Positions 21,475-32,674 of a DNA stretch of 64,000 nucleotides are shown one piece after another (the first letter of the stretch is position 1; every line of letters begins with the position of its first letter). The DNA comes from Ilyonectria destructans (Eukaryota > Ascomycota > Sordariomycetes > Hypocreales > Nectriaceae): assembly GCA_020740775.1 (NCBI GenBank), contig JAHEWK010000008.1, forward strand, positions 3,038,001-3,102,000, in the 5' to 3' direction. Below the pieces are notes generated by a model, which did not search any database, was not told the DNA's origin, and was given only the letters and a program-made list of their open reading frames with translations. The position numbers were made by a program, and so were the translations under genes.

Positions 21475-22839
21475 ATGGCTGCCAATCCGCCGAAACGACC
21501 AGGGCCACCGAAATTGCGAACCAGTTGCGATCAATGCGGTGCCGCCAAGGTGAAATGTGACCGAGGCCAGCCCGAGTGCGGACGCTGCGACTCTCACGGC
21601 AAGATATGCGTCTATGGGGTTTTACGGAAAATGGGGAAGCCGCCGCGAGTGAATCGATCTGCTTTAAGTCGGACCCCGGTCGATCAACCTGGAGCTGGAG
21701 CCGGAGCTGGAGCCGGAGCTGGAGCCGGAGCTGGAGCCGGAGCTGGAGCCGGAGCTGGAGCCGGAACTGGAGCCGGAACTGGAACCGGCATTGCAGATGT
21801 GCGCAAGCTTGACAGCAGCAGTTGCAGTAGCGATGGTATAATTGGAACGTTCGATCCGCTCTCAACTATTACTGACGTAATTGCAGCTTGGGATGCAAAG
21901 AATAAGAACGCTAATTGCATCGGCCTGGATGCATTAGATGGCTTATTTAACGACCTGAACGGGAATATTATGCCCAATTCCCCTTCTTTTAATCTGGGTG
22001 AATGGGCCTCTACAGACTATTTTAATAACCACTTATCCCCTAATTCGCAACTCGGCCTACTTCCTACTCCGGAATCAACTGAAACCTCTACAGCACAGCC
22101 CGCCGCACATCAATCCCCATCCGACCCAAATTTACATTCTGACCGAACTGAAATACCGAGTGTAGGCATCAGCAGCCACAACTGTCCTCGGGAAGCATAC
22201 GATATCCTACGAAACCTATCTTTCCCCAATTCCAACAGAATTCAATCGACCCCATCATCAGAAACAACGCCATCCTCGGCGACAAATAACGTTGACAATC
22301 AGATACCATTAGACCACGTGCTACGCCTCAACTCCGAGGCCAGTGAGAGGCTTGGAGCTCTTCTGAGCTGCCCCTGTGCTCAATCGCCACACCTTGCATT
22401 TCTCTATGCCTCAATCATATCGCGGGTCCTACTATGGTACCAACAAGCGGCTGGTTACACCCAGAGTGCCTCATGTAGTCATGCCACGCCAGACTGCTCG
22501 CCTAGTATGGGCGGCTCAGAGAATACTACCGCCGCAGCTGCTCCGTTCACAACAGGGATGGCTGTTGTGCCTGCTAAGATGGCCATCGGGAGTTTTAACG
22601 TCGACGACCTACGTATCCAGACGGCCTTGGAGATGCAGTTACTGTCAGGCGAGATAAGGAGAGCCGGCCGCCTAATTGATCAATTCACGTCACTCAATTC
22701 CGGCGGCCAGTATCAGACGGATAATTCCAACCTTAGCAGCGTTGATAGATTGTATCAAAGTTTACACTTATGGTTACGGGGCGAGCACTCAAGGATAGCA
22801 AATATGATAAGGTTAAAATTGAGAGAGCTAAATGCATGA
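21475..22839 (+). CDS. AflR-type Zn2Cys6 regulator with Gly-Ala repeat
   Basis: Nuclear regulator of 454 residues in one exon. The zinc cluster CDQCGAAKVKCDRGQPECGRC, with a final Cys in KICVYG, lies near residues 18-45 and is followed by RKMGKPPR, the basic linker typical of AflR. A (GA)n tract, thinning into GT, then follows (about residues 73-105), encoded by a 12-bp minisatellite. The C-terminal half has the AflR domain features: a VLRLNSEASERLGALLSCPC segment, AFLYASIISRVLLWYQQAAG, and a late LRIQTALEMQLLSGEI helix. AflR-type proteins control aromatic polyketide clusters such as aflatoxin, geodin or trypacidin. No PKS is in the window. The ATG at 21475 is chosen because it is the first in-frame ATG before the cluster. 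Confidence 0.88.
   Translation: MAANPPKRPGPPKLRTSCDQCGAAKVKCDRGQPECGRCDSHGKICVYGVLRKMGKPPRVNRSALSRTPVDQPGAGAGAGAGAGAGAGAGAGAGAGAGTGAGTGTGIADVRKLDSSSCSSDGIIGTFDPLSTITDVIAAWDAKNKNANCIGLDALDGLFNDLNGNIMPNSPSFNLGEWASTDYFNNHLSPNSQLGLLPTPESTETSTAQPAAHQSPSDPNLHSDRTEIPSVGISSHNCPREAYDILRNLSFPNSNRIQSTPSSETTPSSATNNVDNQIPLDHVLRLNSEASERLGALLSCPCAQSPHLAFLYASIISRVLLWYQQAAGYTQSASCSHATPDCSPSMGGSENTTAAAAPFTTGMAVVPAKMAIGSFNVDDLRIQTALEMQLLSGEIRRAGRLIDQFTSLNSGGQYQTDNSNLSSVDRLYQSLHLWLRGEHSRIANMIRLKLRELNA
21691..21789 (+). repeat. Coding 12-bp minisatellite, about eight copies
   Basis: GGAGCTGGAGCC is repeated about eight times in frame, with the last copies changed to GGAACTGGAGCC and GGAACTGGAACC. It encodes a Gly-Ala to Gly-Thr tract inside the AflR-like regulator. 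Near-identity of the copies suggests recent slippage, and copy number may differ between strains. Confidence 0.93.
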
Positions 22840-25800
22840 ATAGAACATAGAGCCGATATGCGTTCCCTTGCGTGTGTTCACCCCTGGCTTGCATTTCCAC
22901 CTCCTGCGTCGTATGTATTGCCACCGTATTCGCAAGTACTGAGACACGTCACTGACGTCAATCGGTATCCTTCCCGGCTTGGCAAATTTCTTCACCCCTT
23001 CTCCGCAGTTTCATGCTGTTTCTTTACTCCTCAGAGTGATTTCTAGCTTCTTGGAATAACTTCAACGGCGAAGGCCAACGCTCTTACACGTCAGCTTAGA
23101 CAGCATCTCGAGTTAGTAAGTTCTTGGTTGTATTATTCGTAGTACCATGAACGGGTATGACTCCTATGAAGCCCGACAGACCTGTGGCCCGTAGGCTACA
23201 TCCGAGGTGACTCAATCGGTATTCACAGCTTACCTATAACTGAAACTAAAATGCATAGCACAAGGGGCAAAACTCGGTATGAGCCATGTACTTCTGTCAC
23301 GTTTGCTTGAGGCTGAGCTTCCACGTATGGCTCGGCTTCCGACCAAATCTGAGTAATTCCTTGTATCCACGGTGATGGCCGGCTTACATGAAGAGTGCAT
23401 ATGGACGGACGAGTGTACCTTTGCTAACTATACGGCACGGCTTCTTACCAAGTCGGCCCCGAATTTCGGTACCCGAATAGTATGCCAAGACGGAAAGCCG
23501 GTTTTAACAACATGTCACTGGCAAACGGGCCTCGGTATTTGATGCGTGCAGCCAGCCGTATCCTAGGGATGCCTGGCTTGCCAGGCATCTGCTGAGCAGT
23601 TAGCCGTTATATAAGACATCTGCTCACCTTATCCAGAGACAAGACATCTTTGATTCTACACACAACCTGACACCCATGGTCCACATGACATACGCATCAG
23701 TACTATGGTAATATCTGCCCCGAACTCGCACCTTGTTTCGCAATAAAGAGCTAGCTTGTACGGAAGCCGTGGTTTATCAACAGACACATATTACAGAAAC
23801 GTGTGGTTGATTGTCGCATTTACAAAACCTTTCCTCTACCAAGCGATTAACATGTTGTGCCTGTGTTTATCGGGCGATTTTGCCATGCCCAAGGGGGCCC
23901 GCGGGTATTCAGCTGGCCGAATTTTGTGACGACAGACTGGATTATGATCACAGAGGTGGCCATGATACCCCAAGGTCTGCTGAGGTGTCGGGCAAGATTG
24001 CAGGTATGATCAAGCAGCTTATGATCCAAGTCCAAATACTGACAGATGAGGCCAAGGAAGATGGCATCCTGGATTGATCCAATCGCTCAGTTTGGAACAA
24101 TAAAAAGGCGTGACGATCAATCAGAACCGACAATCTACTTGGAGGCAGTGGAAACGGCACCAGAAAAACGGCAGGGTTGCTACCGAAACGAAGCAGAGCT
24201 ACCCGCCGTAGGGATCCGAGATGGTATCTCTGAGCGCCGAATAAATTCGATTTTTCCGCAGTGTACGTGAGTGATGGGGTGAGACATCACTGGCCCAGCC
24301 ACAGTCACAACGACCGCCGTTGGACAGCTGTCGGTGCGTATACGATCCCACACTCGCATCCAGCGTCAGGGGCTAATGCGAAGGTGCAGGAGAATGTGCT
24401 GAAGTCATCCAAGGCGGCCGGCCTACTCGCTCTCGCCGGCGCAAACAAAATGCATACCGCTGCACTGTCGGGCATCAAGAGTGACACATGTGTTCGAAGT
24501 TGGCACTTGGGCGGATCATCCTGCATGATGTTGACCGTCTCACGTAGTAATGTCCTCGCATAGAAAACAGGCTACAGACGTGTGCCGAGGTTTGGTTGTA
24601 TTGGCGCAAGGTCGTATCATAGCTGGGGCTCGAAAGAGGCGGCTGATTCAACCTCGTATTGTGAATTCACAATGACATGTCACATGGTAGTATCATCATC
24701 GTCATTTCTGTCCACTCAGAGTATCGGCCCTCCGGTGTGCCGACGCCAGGTTCTCGTATCGGCCCGGCTGCTGTAATTAGTTGCTGGCCTCCAACTGCAA
24801 CCGAAACGCAAACGCCCCGCCTCCTTCGCATCATTCTTGCTGAAGCACAAATAGTGACTTGCTGATGCCCTGCAAATGCAGTCTGCGGGGGAGAGACGTC
24901 AGAGTGGGCCCCGGATGTAGCATTCGGCAACCGAAATCTTACGGAAGCGTGTCGGGGATCAAAGATGGAGTTTAACTGGCTCGCCAAGATGACCTACTTC
25001 GTGCCGTACCGACTCAACTGCCAGCCCTGATTTGGCACAGCTGATACATCGACAGGCATCCGGCGTCGATCGTATCTGGCATTGCCAGCTTGTTCTTTGC
25101 CTCGATCGGCCTTAGCGCGATGCTAAGCTTTGTTGTGGTTACTAGCTTATTGACCGAGGTCATCCAAAAACGGTACTCTAGAGACATTGGTATCAATAAC
25201 TTTATGCACAAGTGTTATCCTTACTCAGCCTCTCGTCAACGCCATTCATATCAACTAATTACTCCTTGATCGGGTTATGGGGAACGTAACTAACCTATGA
25301 CCCAAGAGGACGTCCCGCAGCAGAGAGTCCCAGAAACTCATCTAGGTCTATAACCAGGGCAGCTGCAAGCTGGATAAACCAGGCAATTAATTAGTTCTCT
25401 TCGTTTCCACAAGAAAACACACTCTTGATTAATAGCGGCCGAAGGGCAGTGCGATAATATACTTGAGTTTCCTTCTGTTCCCTGTATCGCGGAGTTTGAT
25501 TATGGTATTTGTTCATCATCCTCGTATGAGGACTCGTCCACATTGTTGTATAGAAAGGTTGGCAGCTCATTAGCAGTCACCAATACGCTCAAAGAGACTC
25601 AATCGATTTTAGTACACGAATGGGTTAATCCATCGATGAGTGCAAAGGTAGCTTTGTCTCGTCTCGCTAGATATGCAAGATTGTCCAGTTATTTCGACTG
25701 GTCTTGTGTTTTTTCTGTGTGCGGTCATCGGTACCGACAAAACACCAAAAGAAGAGACAAAGACCAAGTCATATTATAATTTTGAAATAGGTAAAATCCA

Positions 25801-28374
25801 TGTAAACCCTAGGGAATACTGAATCCACCACTTGGTAATCCATCTAGAGATCGAGAAGGAAACGTTGCAACAGGATCTACTGTTGCATCTGATGGAAGGG
25901 AAACATTGGATGTATAAAAGCTCTTGATTTCCATCTAACAGAGGGTTCGTAGAACAGCTGATAGATGCAACATCTACTGCCGCAGCTTGGGCTAAAGAAT
26001 AGCGTAAGTCAAAATGCGGACTTCGATTCAAAGAACAGAAGAGGTATACAACCTTTAAAATGAGTTTATCTCCTCCATACAAGCAGAGACCCAGCCCGTC
26101 GTTGAACCTCACAAGCTGTAAGACTGCTGCGACTGTGAGGAATGTCCCAACATTTGCTTTTAATCCCCCTCGCGATATGTTTCTTGTACTTGAGCCTGGC
26201 GCCCATAATAATCCCAAGAATCTTGACATGGTCTTTGGGTCGGACGATTTACCTTCTTCGAGAGATGCACGAAAGATTGTCAACACCCGATGCTTAACCG
26301 CTGGCCAAGCCACTACCACAGGTAAGCCGTCCTCCGCCAGTGCCTTCCACGATTTTGCCACAATATGTTGTCGCTCTACCTCCTCCGTTGTGATGGCGGC
26401 GACGGAAACCGAGCTGTGGCTGAGCTCACAGCTCGAATGTGGAAGGGGGATGCTAGCGGTATGCTGGAGGATGCTGGTGGCCAACAACTTCCACAAATCC
26501 AGTTGTGGCGCTGGGTCCGAGGGCTGAATGATATGCAGGCTGATGCCGGCGCGACACCCGTGGCCTCACATGCATTATGGATTGATACGAGGTCTAGAGG
26601 GTCGTATTGGTGGTGTTAGACAGCTGCGGGCGGGCTCACTAGCGGAGGAATTATTGGTTTCATAAGGTTTCCGCCCTCTCCAGCTCCGTCATCTTTGCAT
26701 ACTAACAATGATACCGATGAGATTCTGACTGCCGACTGCCACTATTGCCTGCAATCCATCTGCAGGACAAATGCCGCATGCATTTTTTTGCCACGATTGG
26801 TCACAGCTCGTAGAAGATACCGGGATCCCGACGCCATGTTCCCAACACCTTGCAGGGTTGGTTAAGTCGCCTAAGAAGTTGGTGTTTTTTTTTTCTACCC
26901 TGGCAGGCAGTAGTGTCATACCTACGGAGTACTGTGCCATATTTGCTGTGGGATGCTGTATTTTTGGGGCTGAATTGCTGACACTTGTCGTGTGCCAGCA
27001 TGCATCGACTACACCCAACGGCCACAGTGCGGTCATACACACCACTCTGCAATCGTTGCAGGTCCAACGGCAATTGATTCCTCCGGCCGAGATGCCGAAG
27101 ATGGTACACACCGTTTCCCCCAGGCATAGGCCGTTGCAGGTAGAAGCTGTTGGGGGCTGCTGAATGCTACAAGAGGCTTACAGAAGGCTCTCGGAATGGC
27201 TAATAAAAGCCACTCTGCCTTTGTGAGATTACGTTTTGAGGTCCCGGTGCCTTACATATCCTCTACCCACGCTAATCACAAATAGGCATCTCAGGGCCCG
27301 GACTCCAGATCGACCGCCAGTCGCGGTAGGGCCGTTTTCGAACAGTACTAAGGGGCCAGGACGGCCTAGTGTGCGGCGTATGTTCGATTACCTCATACCT
27401 AAATCACACAAAGCCCAGATCCTAGCGCTCCGTGTGTAATGTGAGTCCGTGCAACCACCCGAAGATACGTGATGACTTTGGCGCTAGGTCATGTCTGCAG
27501 GCCTAAAAGTCCCTGGGTGAGGGCAGATTTCACCCAACGCGGATCCTGTTCGCGTTCGAGTTACTATGCGAGAGCTCCTATTGGGTCCACGCTGCTTCCT
27601 TGATTTACTTAGTGACAGGAACGGCTCAAACGATCCGACAGTTCCCACCACCGTGGGGCACACCATCAGAGTTACCGTTAACACGGACTCTCCATGTCCA
27701 TGGGCCTTCCCTGGAGATCCGACGAGTGTGACCTCACCTCGGTTCTCCGCAAAGGGCCTTGTGCATTCTGTATCTATTCTCAACCGATCCTTTTCGGTCC
27801 CCTGACCCTGGTTACCGATCCTGTTCTATTTACGCCCGCATCTATGGCTGAAGCCACCTTTACAACTTCGGCCACTGCAAACTGCAATATGGGTCAATGA
27901 GATAGAACCCAGCCGCCTGATAGGCGGCATTGTGCCTTGATGAGTGGCTTGTCTCGCATTTGGTGTGCTAACCGTCAGCCTGCTTTTCAGCTCTACCCAA
28001 GCTAGGCTTGATATCCCACATTCAGGCCGTCCCGCTCAACAACTCATCCGCCTATCCACCTGCGTACTTGGTTCATGGTCAGAGATTGCCTCTAGGAGCT
28101 CGGCCGAGCTTCCAGCCACGTACCATCACGCCTTGCCTTGAGATGATCTGTGGGGTGGTAGTAGGAATTGGGCCCGGCTATTCGGCAACTGCTATATGCC
28201 TGGGTCTTAGAACACCAGCCTCTTTGGCTCGCCTTGATTGTTGCTTCTGAACGAACACACGACAGATAAAGACCGTGGGATCCCGCCGTGAAGATTGCAG
28301 GTTTTATTCCAGCAACCTCAGCCCACACACTCTTTGGGATTCGTCGATCGTTCCACTCTTTCACTCGTTTGAAA
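22840..28374. other. 5.5-kb gene-poor stretch
   Basis: Composition is balanced and not RIP-like, but no frame gives a recognisable protein. The longest open segment is near 25.8-26.5 kb and is open on both strands. No RNA gene or mobile element was recognised. The region may hold decayed genes of the cluster once tied to the AflR-like regulator. Confidence 0.5.
26060..26527 (+). other. Unidentified open frame overlapping a longer antisense frame
   Basis: An ATG-started frame of 155 codons (MSLSPPYKQRPSPSLN...) with no recognised domain. A 240-codon frame without an ATG at its start runs on the opposite strand over 25774-26496. Either could be a relic exon, and neither has a recognisable motif, signal peptide or membrane segment. 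I do not assign a product. Confidence 0.15.
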
Positions 28375-30379
28375 ATGAGCTTCGGCGCCAGTGTTCACGG
28401 GGGGGCCTCTTCCATGTTGCACTCTCGGGCTGGTCTCCACTCTGGCAACTACTCTGATGTTTCTCTTGGAGGAATTTTAAGCCAGTTGCAAACCAATGGG
28501 TAAGTTCATCACTTATTCTTTATCTATTCTCCTATATCATGATATAATGCTAAGTATTATAACCCCCCTCTACAGCGAGTCTGTCTTGGGAACGTCTAGT
28601 GCCGCTCTACTCCCATACTTCATGACCAACAACCCCATCCCAAACGGATATCCTTGGAGCAATTTAAATTGCTACACCAATTACTACAAGACCCATCCCA
28701 GCACAGGTGTCATCAGGAAGTATGACTTCACTATCAAGCGGGGTACTATTGCCCCTGATGGCTACGAGCTATCTGCTATCCTTATTAATGGGGCCTTTCC
28801 TGGACCTACTATTGAGGCCAACTGGGGTGATACTATCCAAGTGACTGTCCACAACAACATCGACAACGAGGGCATTGGAATACACTGGCATGGCTTCCTC
28901 CAGACGGGTTCGCCCTGGGAGGATGGTGTTACTGGCATCAGCCAATGCCCTATTGCCCCCGGCAGCAGCTTTACATATCAATTCGTTGCTGAGTTGTATG
29001 GCACTACCTGGTATCACTCTCACTACTCTGCTCAATACGCCGCTGGTCTTATCGGTCCTATGGTCATCCACGGTCCTCGTGATAAGCGAGACTATGATAT
29101 TGATATTGGCCCTATTTTGCTCAGTGATTGGTATCACGATGAGTACTATGACCTTGTCGAAAAGGTTATGACCCCCAACGGCGGTTTAATCTTCTCAAAG
29201 AACAACCTCATCAACGGAAAGAACAACTTCAACTGCTCTACGCTCTCTGCAGATGACACAACCCTCTGCAACAGCCAGGCTGGCCTCTCCAAGTTCAAGT
29301 TCACACGTGGTAAAACCCATCGTCTGCGTCTTATTAATGCAGGCGCGGAAGGTCTACAGCGGTTTTCTATCGACGGTCACAATTTGACTGTCATCGCCAA
29401 TGACTTCGTTCAGGTCCAGCCTTACGATACCCAGGTCGTCACCCTGGGCATCGGCCAGCGTACTGACGTTCTGGTTAAGGCTAACGGCCAGCTTGATGCC
29501 TACTGGATGCGTTCTAATATCTCTACCCTTTGCAGTCTGGCCTCCAACCCCAACGCCTTAGCTGCTGTCTACTACGACAGGGCCGACCAGACCAAGGAGC
29601 CTCAGTCCACTCCCTGGAATGTTCCCGACCCCGGCACCTGTGCCAACGATGACCTGGCCAAGACTGTCCCATTGATGAAGCTGCCCCTACCTGCCCCTGA
29701 ACTAACCTATGACTTCGGGATCAACTTCTTCAACAACGGGAGTAACATCACCCTGTTCCAATTTGATGGTGTTGACTTCCGCGTGGACTACAACAGTCCT
29801 ACCCTGCTGCTTGCCAAGCTTGGACAACAAGATAACTTTCAAAGGCAATGGAACGTGAGGAATACTGGCAAGGCCAAGAGTGTCAGAGTCAATGTCACCA
29901 ATAACACTCCCATCGCGTAAGTTGACTTATTTCTCGACAAGAATCATCCTAACTCAACCGACACGCAGCCATCCTATGCATCTTCACGGCTTCAACATGT
30001 ACATCCTCAACGAGGGCAGTGGAAAGTGGGACGGCACCATCGTCAACCGAAATAACCCCCAGCGACGAGATGTCATCCAGGTCCGTCCCTTCGGCCATGT
30101 GGTGATCCAATTCGACGCCGCTGATAACCCAGGTGCGCTACTTACCCCTGATCTTGACTCTCTCGGGTTCTCTCTCGCTAACAATATTGCTTCTTAGGCG
30201 TCTGGCCCTTCCACTGCCACATTGCTTGGCACGTCTCCGCCGGCCTCTTGGTCCAGTTCCTCACGAACCCGGACAAGGTCGAGAAGTTCAAGATCCCCCA
30301 AGTCGTCGCTGAGACCTGCCGCCAGTGGGGCAATTGGACGTTGACGAACATCCCAGACCAGATTGACAGTGGTCTTTAA
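28375..30379 (+). CDS. Multicopper oxidase (asco-laccase; dihydrogeodin oxidase/Abr2-like)
   Basis: Copper oxidase of phenols, with four-electron reduction of O2 to water. Exons 28375-28499, 28576-29916, 29969-30132 and 30198-30379 join in frame to 603 residues; introns are 52-76 bp. All four copper motifs are intact: HWHG near 145, WYHSHYS near 187, HPMHLHG near 490 and WPFHCHIAWH near 546. The block around YDFTIKRGTIAPDGYE is characteristic of the dihydrogeodin oxidase/conidial-pigment laccase group, and it ends in DSGL. Oddity: the model begins MSFGASVHGGASS with no signal peptide, although these enzymes are usually secreted, so an upstream 5' exon may be missing. It is the nearest gene to the AflR-like regulator, 5.5 kb away, and both types occur in geodin/trypacidin-type clusters. 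Confidence 0.9.
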
Positions 30380-31083
30380 CTTAACGGCCGCGTGGGCAGC
30401 GGTTTTAGCGTTGGTGTCACTTCTCTTCGTCTTCCAGTTTAAGTTTCGTACTATGATCAATGATTCTTTTTTCGAGAAACAGAACGATCAGAGAGCCCAG
30501 CGCCCACTGATAATGGTACGGAGGATTTCTTTTATTATTAGGCCCGATGCCATTTTTATTTCATATGTCTGGATATAGGGGTTTAAGGTGTGAAAAAATG
30601 ACATGAACAAATCGCTGGTCATATCCTCGTTCCCTGCGTTGCGCCATGCTGTGATCCGAATGAAACCCTTGTGACTCTGGGATTGTAACTATGTCCACGA
30701 CATCCGCATCTAATAGCGTCGTTTCCTTGCATGTGATAAAGCACAACTAGTCGCCGTCTTGATGATTGTTCTATCGTGACAACCATATTTACAGTCAAAA
30801 AGCAATAGCATGCAAGCCCCCTGCTAATCCCAGTCGAACCGTTCATTAGTCTCAATGTGCGTGCCCTAGTCAGTTGCTGGCTTTGAGGTTTGATTGATGC
30901 CACGCGTCCCGTCTTCTGCTTTTTAAGTGTCATCAGTCTAGGGATCCTCCTGTTCCTTGGGGGGCGGCCTCATTCGAATACAAAGGTACCGACGGTGAGC
31001 TTATCGACTCTTGTTGGCGGGCGTCGCCTTTCGTCTCCCCTTTTTCATCCTTCTTTTTGTCCTTTTGGTGTCACCCACTTCGG
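30380..31083. other. Gap between multicopper oxidase and HET relic
   Basis: 3' flank of the oxidase followed by sequence that probably continues the decayed HET gene. No intact gene is visible. Confidence 0.5.
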
Positions 31084-31571
31084 GTAATTTGACCTGGTTA
31101 CTATCTTCCAGGATGTTTACCATCCGGGAGACGTGCCCCACATCCACTTTGGCGCCATTGTAGTTGCCGTCGTCCTTGAAAGCCATGACGGACTGGACCT
31201 GGCGGCATCACAGGAGCCCAACTCGATGAAGTCGTCGGCCCTGTTCCCCTGGTGTCCGCATAGCGGAGATGTCTGAGGGCCGCGGCAAGACTTTGGCCAA
31301 CGGGGAACTCCAGAGCATCACCGTCTGGACTAACCTGCACATGGATCAAGACTAGGTTGTCTGTAGGGCCTCACACATACGACAACGCTTCAAATGCCGG
31401 CGGACTCGTCTCGCTGAACGCGCAGTGGTAGATTTTAATTCGCAGAGCATCCGTCGACGCCCCTAGAAGGATGTCTGTCAAGCGGATATCCCGTTGCTAT
31501 ACCAGCGGCAGATACCGGAGGATAACCATGTCCAGAGAGCTTGGGGATGCAGGGTCCAGAAGAAGAGCCAT
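31084..31571 (-). pseudogene. HET-domain (heterokaryon incompatibility) gene relic
   Basis: Reading down from an ATG at 31571 the frame gives MALLLDPASPSS, an in-frame TAG, then TDILLGASTDALRIKIYHCAF and FEALSYV-stop-GPTDN, then ALEFPVGQSLAAALRHLRYADTRG. This matches the start of a HET domain, in which YEALSYVWG and NLxxALxxLR are hallmarks. The Trp codon of the YVWG box is TGA. After TRG the frame shifts, and the other frame gives VDVGHVSRMVNILEDSNQVK, resembling the later ERxxQVxxMxxIYxxAxxV block; the intervening WIDAICINQ part is missing. HET proteins trigger incompatibility cell death. This copy is dead: two stops, a shift and a deletion. Confidence 0.75.
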
Positions 31572-32674
31572 GGTGATGATATATAGCGCTGACCTGAAGA
31601 GCCGCCCTCACAATGCTCTCTTCTTGTCAAGTGATTGGTTCGCACGGATTTATGTGGTGGCCAGGGCTGTTCATTGGATCAGTTTGCGTGAGAATGAATA
31701 GTTGCCTGCAGAGGGCATCACAAGCACCTGAGGATGAATGCGGCACAGATCAAATATGGGATGTCAGCCTGAATGTGCACCATAGGCATGCATGCAGTGT
31801 GTCTTTACAGCACTTGACGTGTTTTCAGAAGTTAGGCTGCTGACGATAGTACCCATTATCCATGGAGAGTATAAATATCAGGAGTTGATTATTTATTTGC
31901 GCTTGAAGATTATCTTACTTAATGAGCAACTAAATCGATGGAGAAGAATCTATTTGCAATTAATACTCTCCGTAATAGTTTCTGCTCCGAACCACACCAA
32001 AATGCTGAGCCTGTTGAAGATTTGCACAAGACCCGAAAATCTACAAGCCATCGTAATATGATATTCCGTTAGCATTAAAAGTGTTGAGCCTTAAATATAA
32101 GCTGCCCTGTTTGAACTTTGAACCTAATCTTGTCGACTTTTGCAAGTCGGTAATTGTAAGCAGACGACCTTATTGTTTGCGAGTGTGGTTTTGCCAGTGG
32201 TGAAGTGAGAAACCGGATTGTGTAGATGTCAGTTTCACTACAGTACGATTTCAATATAAAAGAAAACCGAAATCTGTATAGTAGCAGTGAACACTGAAGT
32301 TATCAATAGTATTACTTTGTGTTGGAGAATAAGAAGCATCTTACGGGAATCCCGGGAGGAGCCCCGCACTGACAAGGAATAATTTGGACCGACCCCTCAC
32401 GAAGCTAAACTGGCCCCGCTGAAGTCGGGAGCAATTCTCCCGAATCCCGAACACAAGGAAGCACGTTCAATCAGGACAAAGCTCGCCATAACACTGTTTT
32501 TAGAGCAGCTACAAACAAATGGGTGTAGAGACTCCCAATATGTCTGGGTCACTACATATTCCGTGATCAACACACAGATGTTCGATTTCCTGACCATTCC
32601 GTATACACATTGAAGCCAGAAAGGCTGATGTGATTTATTGGGCAGATTGGGAGATATGGATGCTCTAAATTCTA
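31572..32674. other. Intergenic stretch 3' of the aldolase gene
   Basis: AT-leaning sequence with no recognisable gene or repeat. Confidence 0.5.

Noticed and set aside
31461..32101. Short frames downstream of the HET relic
   Set aside because: Too short, AT-leaning and without motifs.
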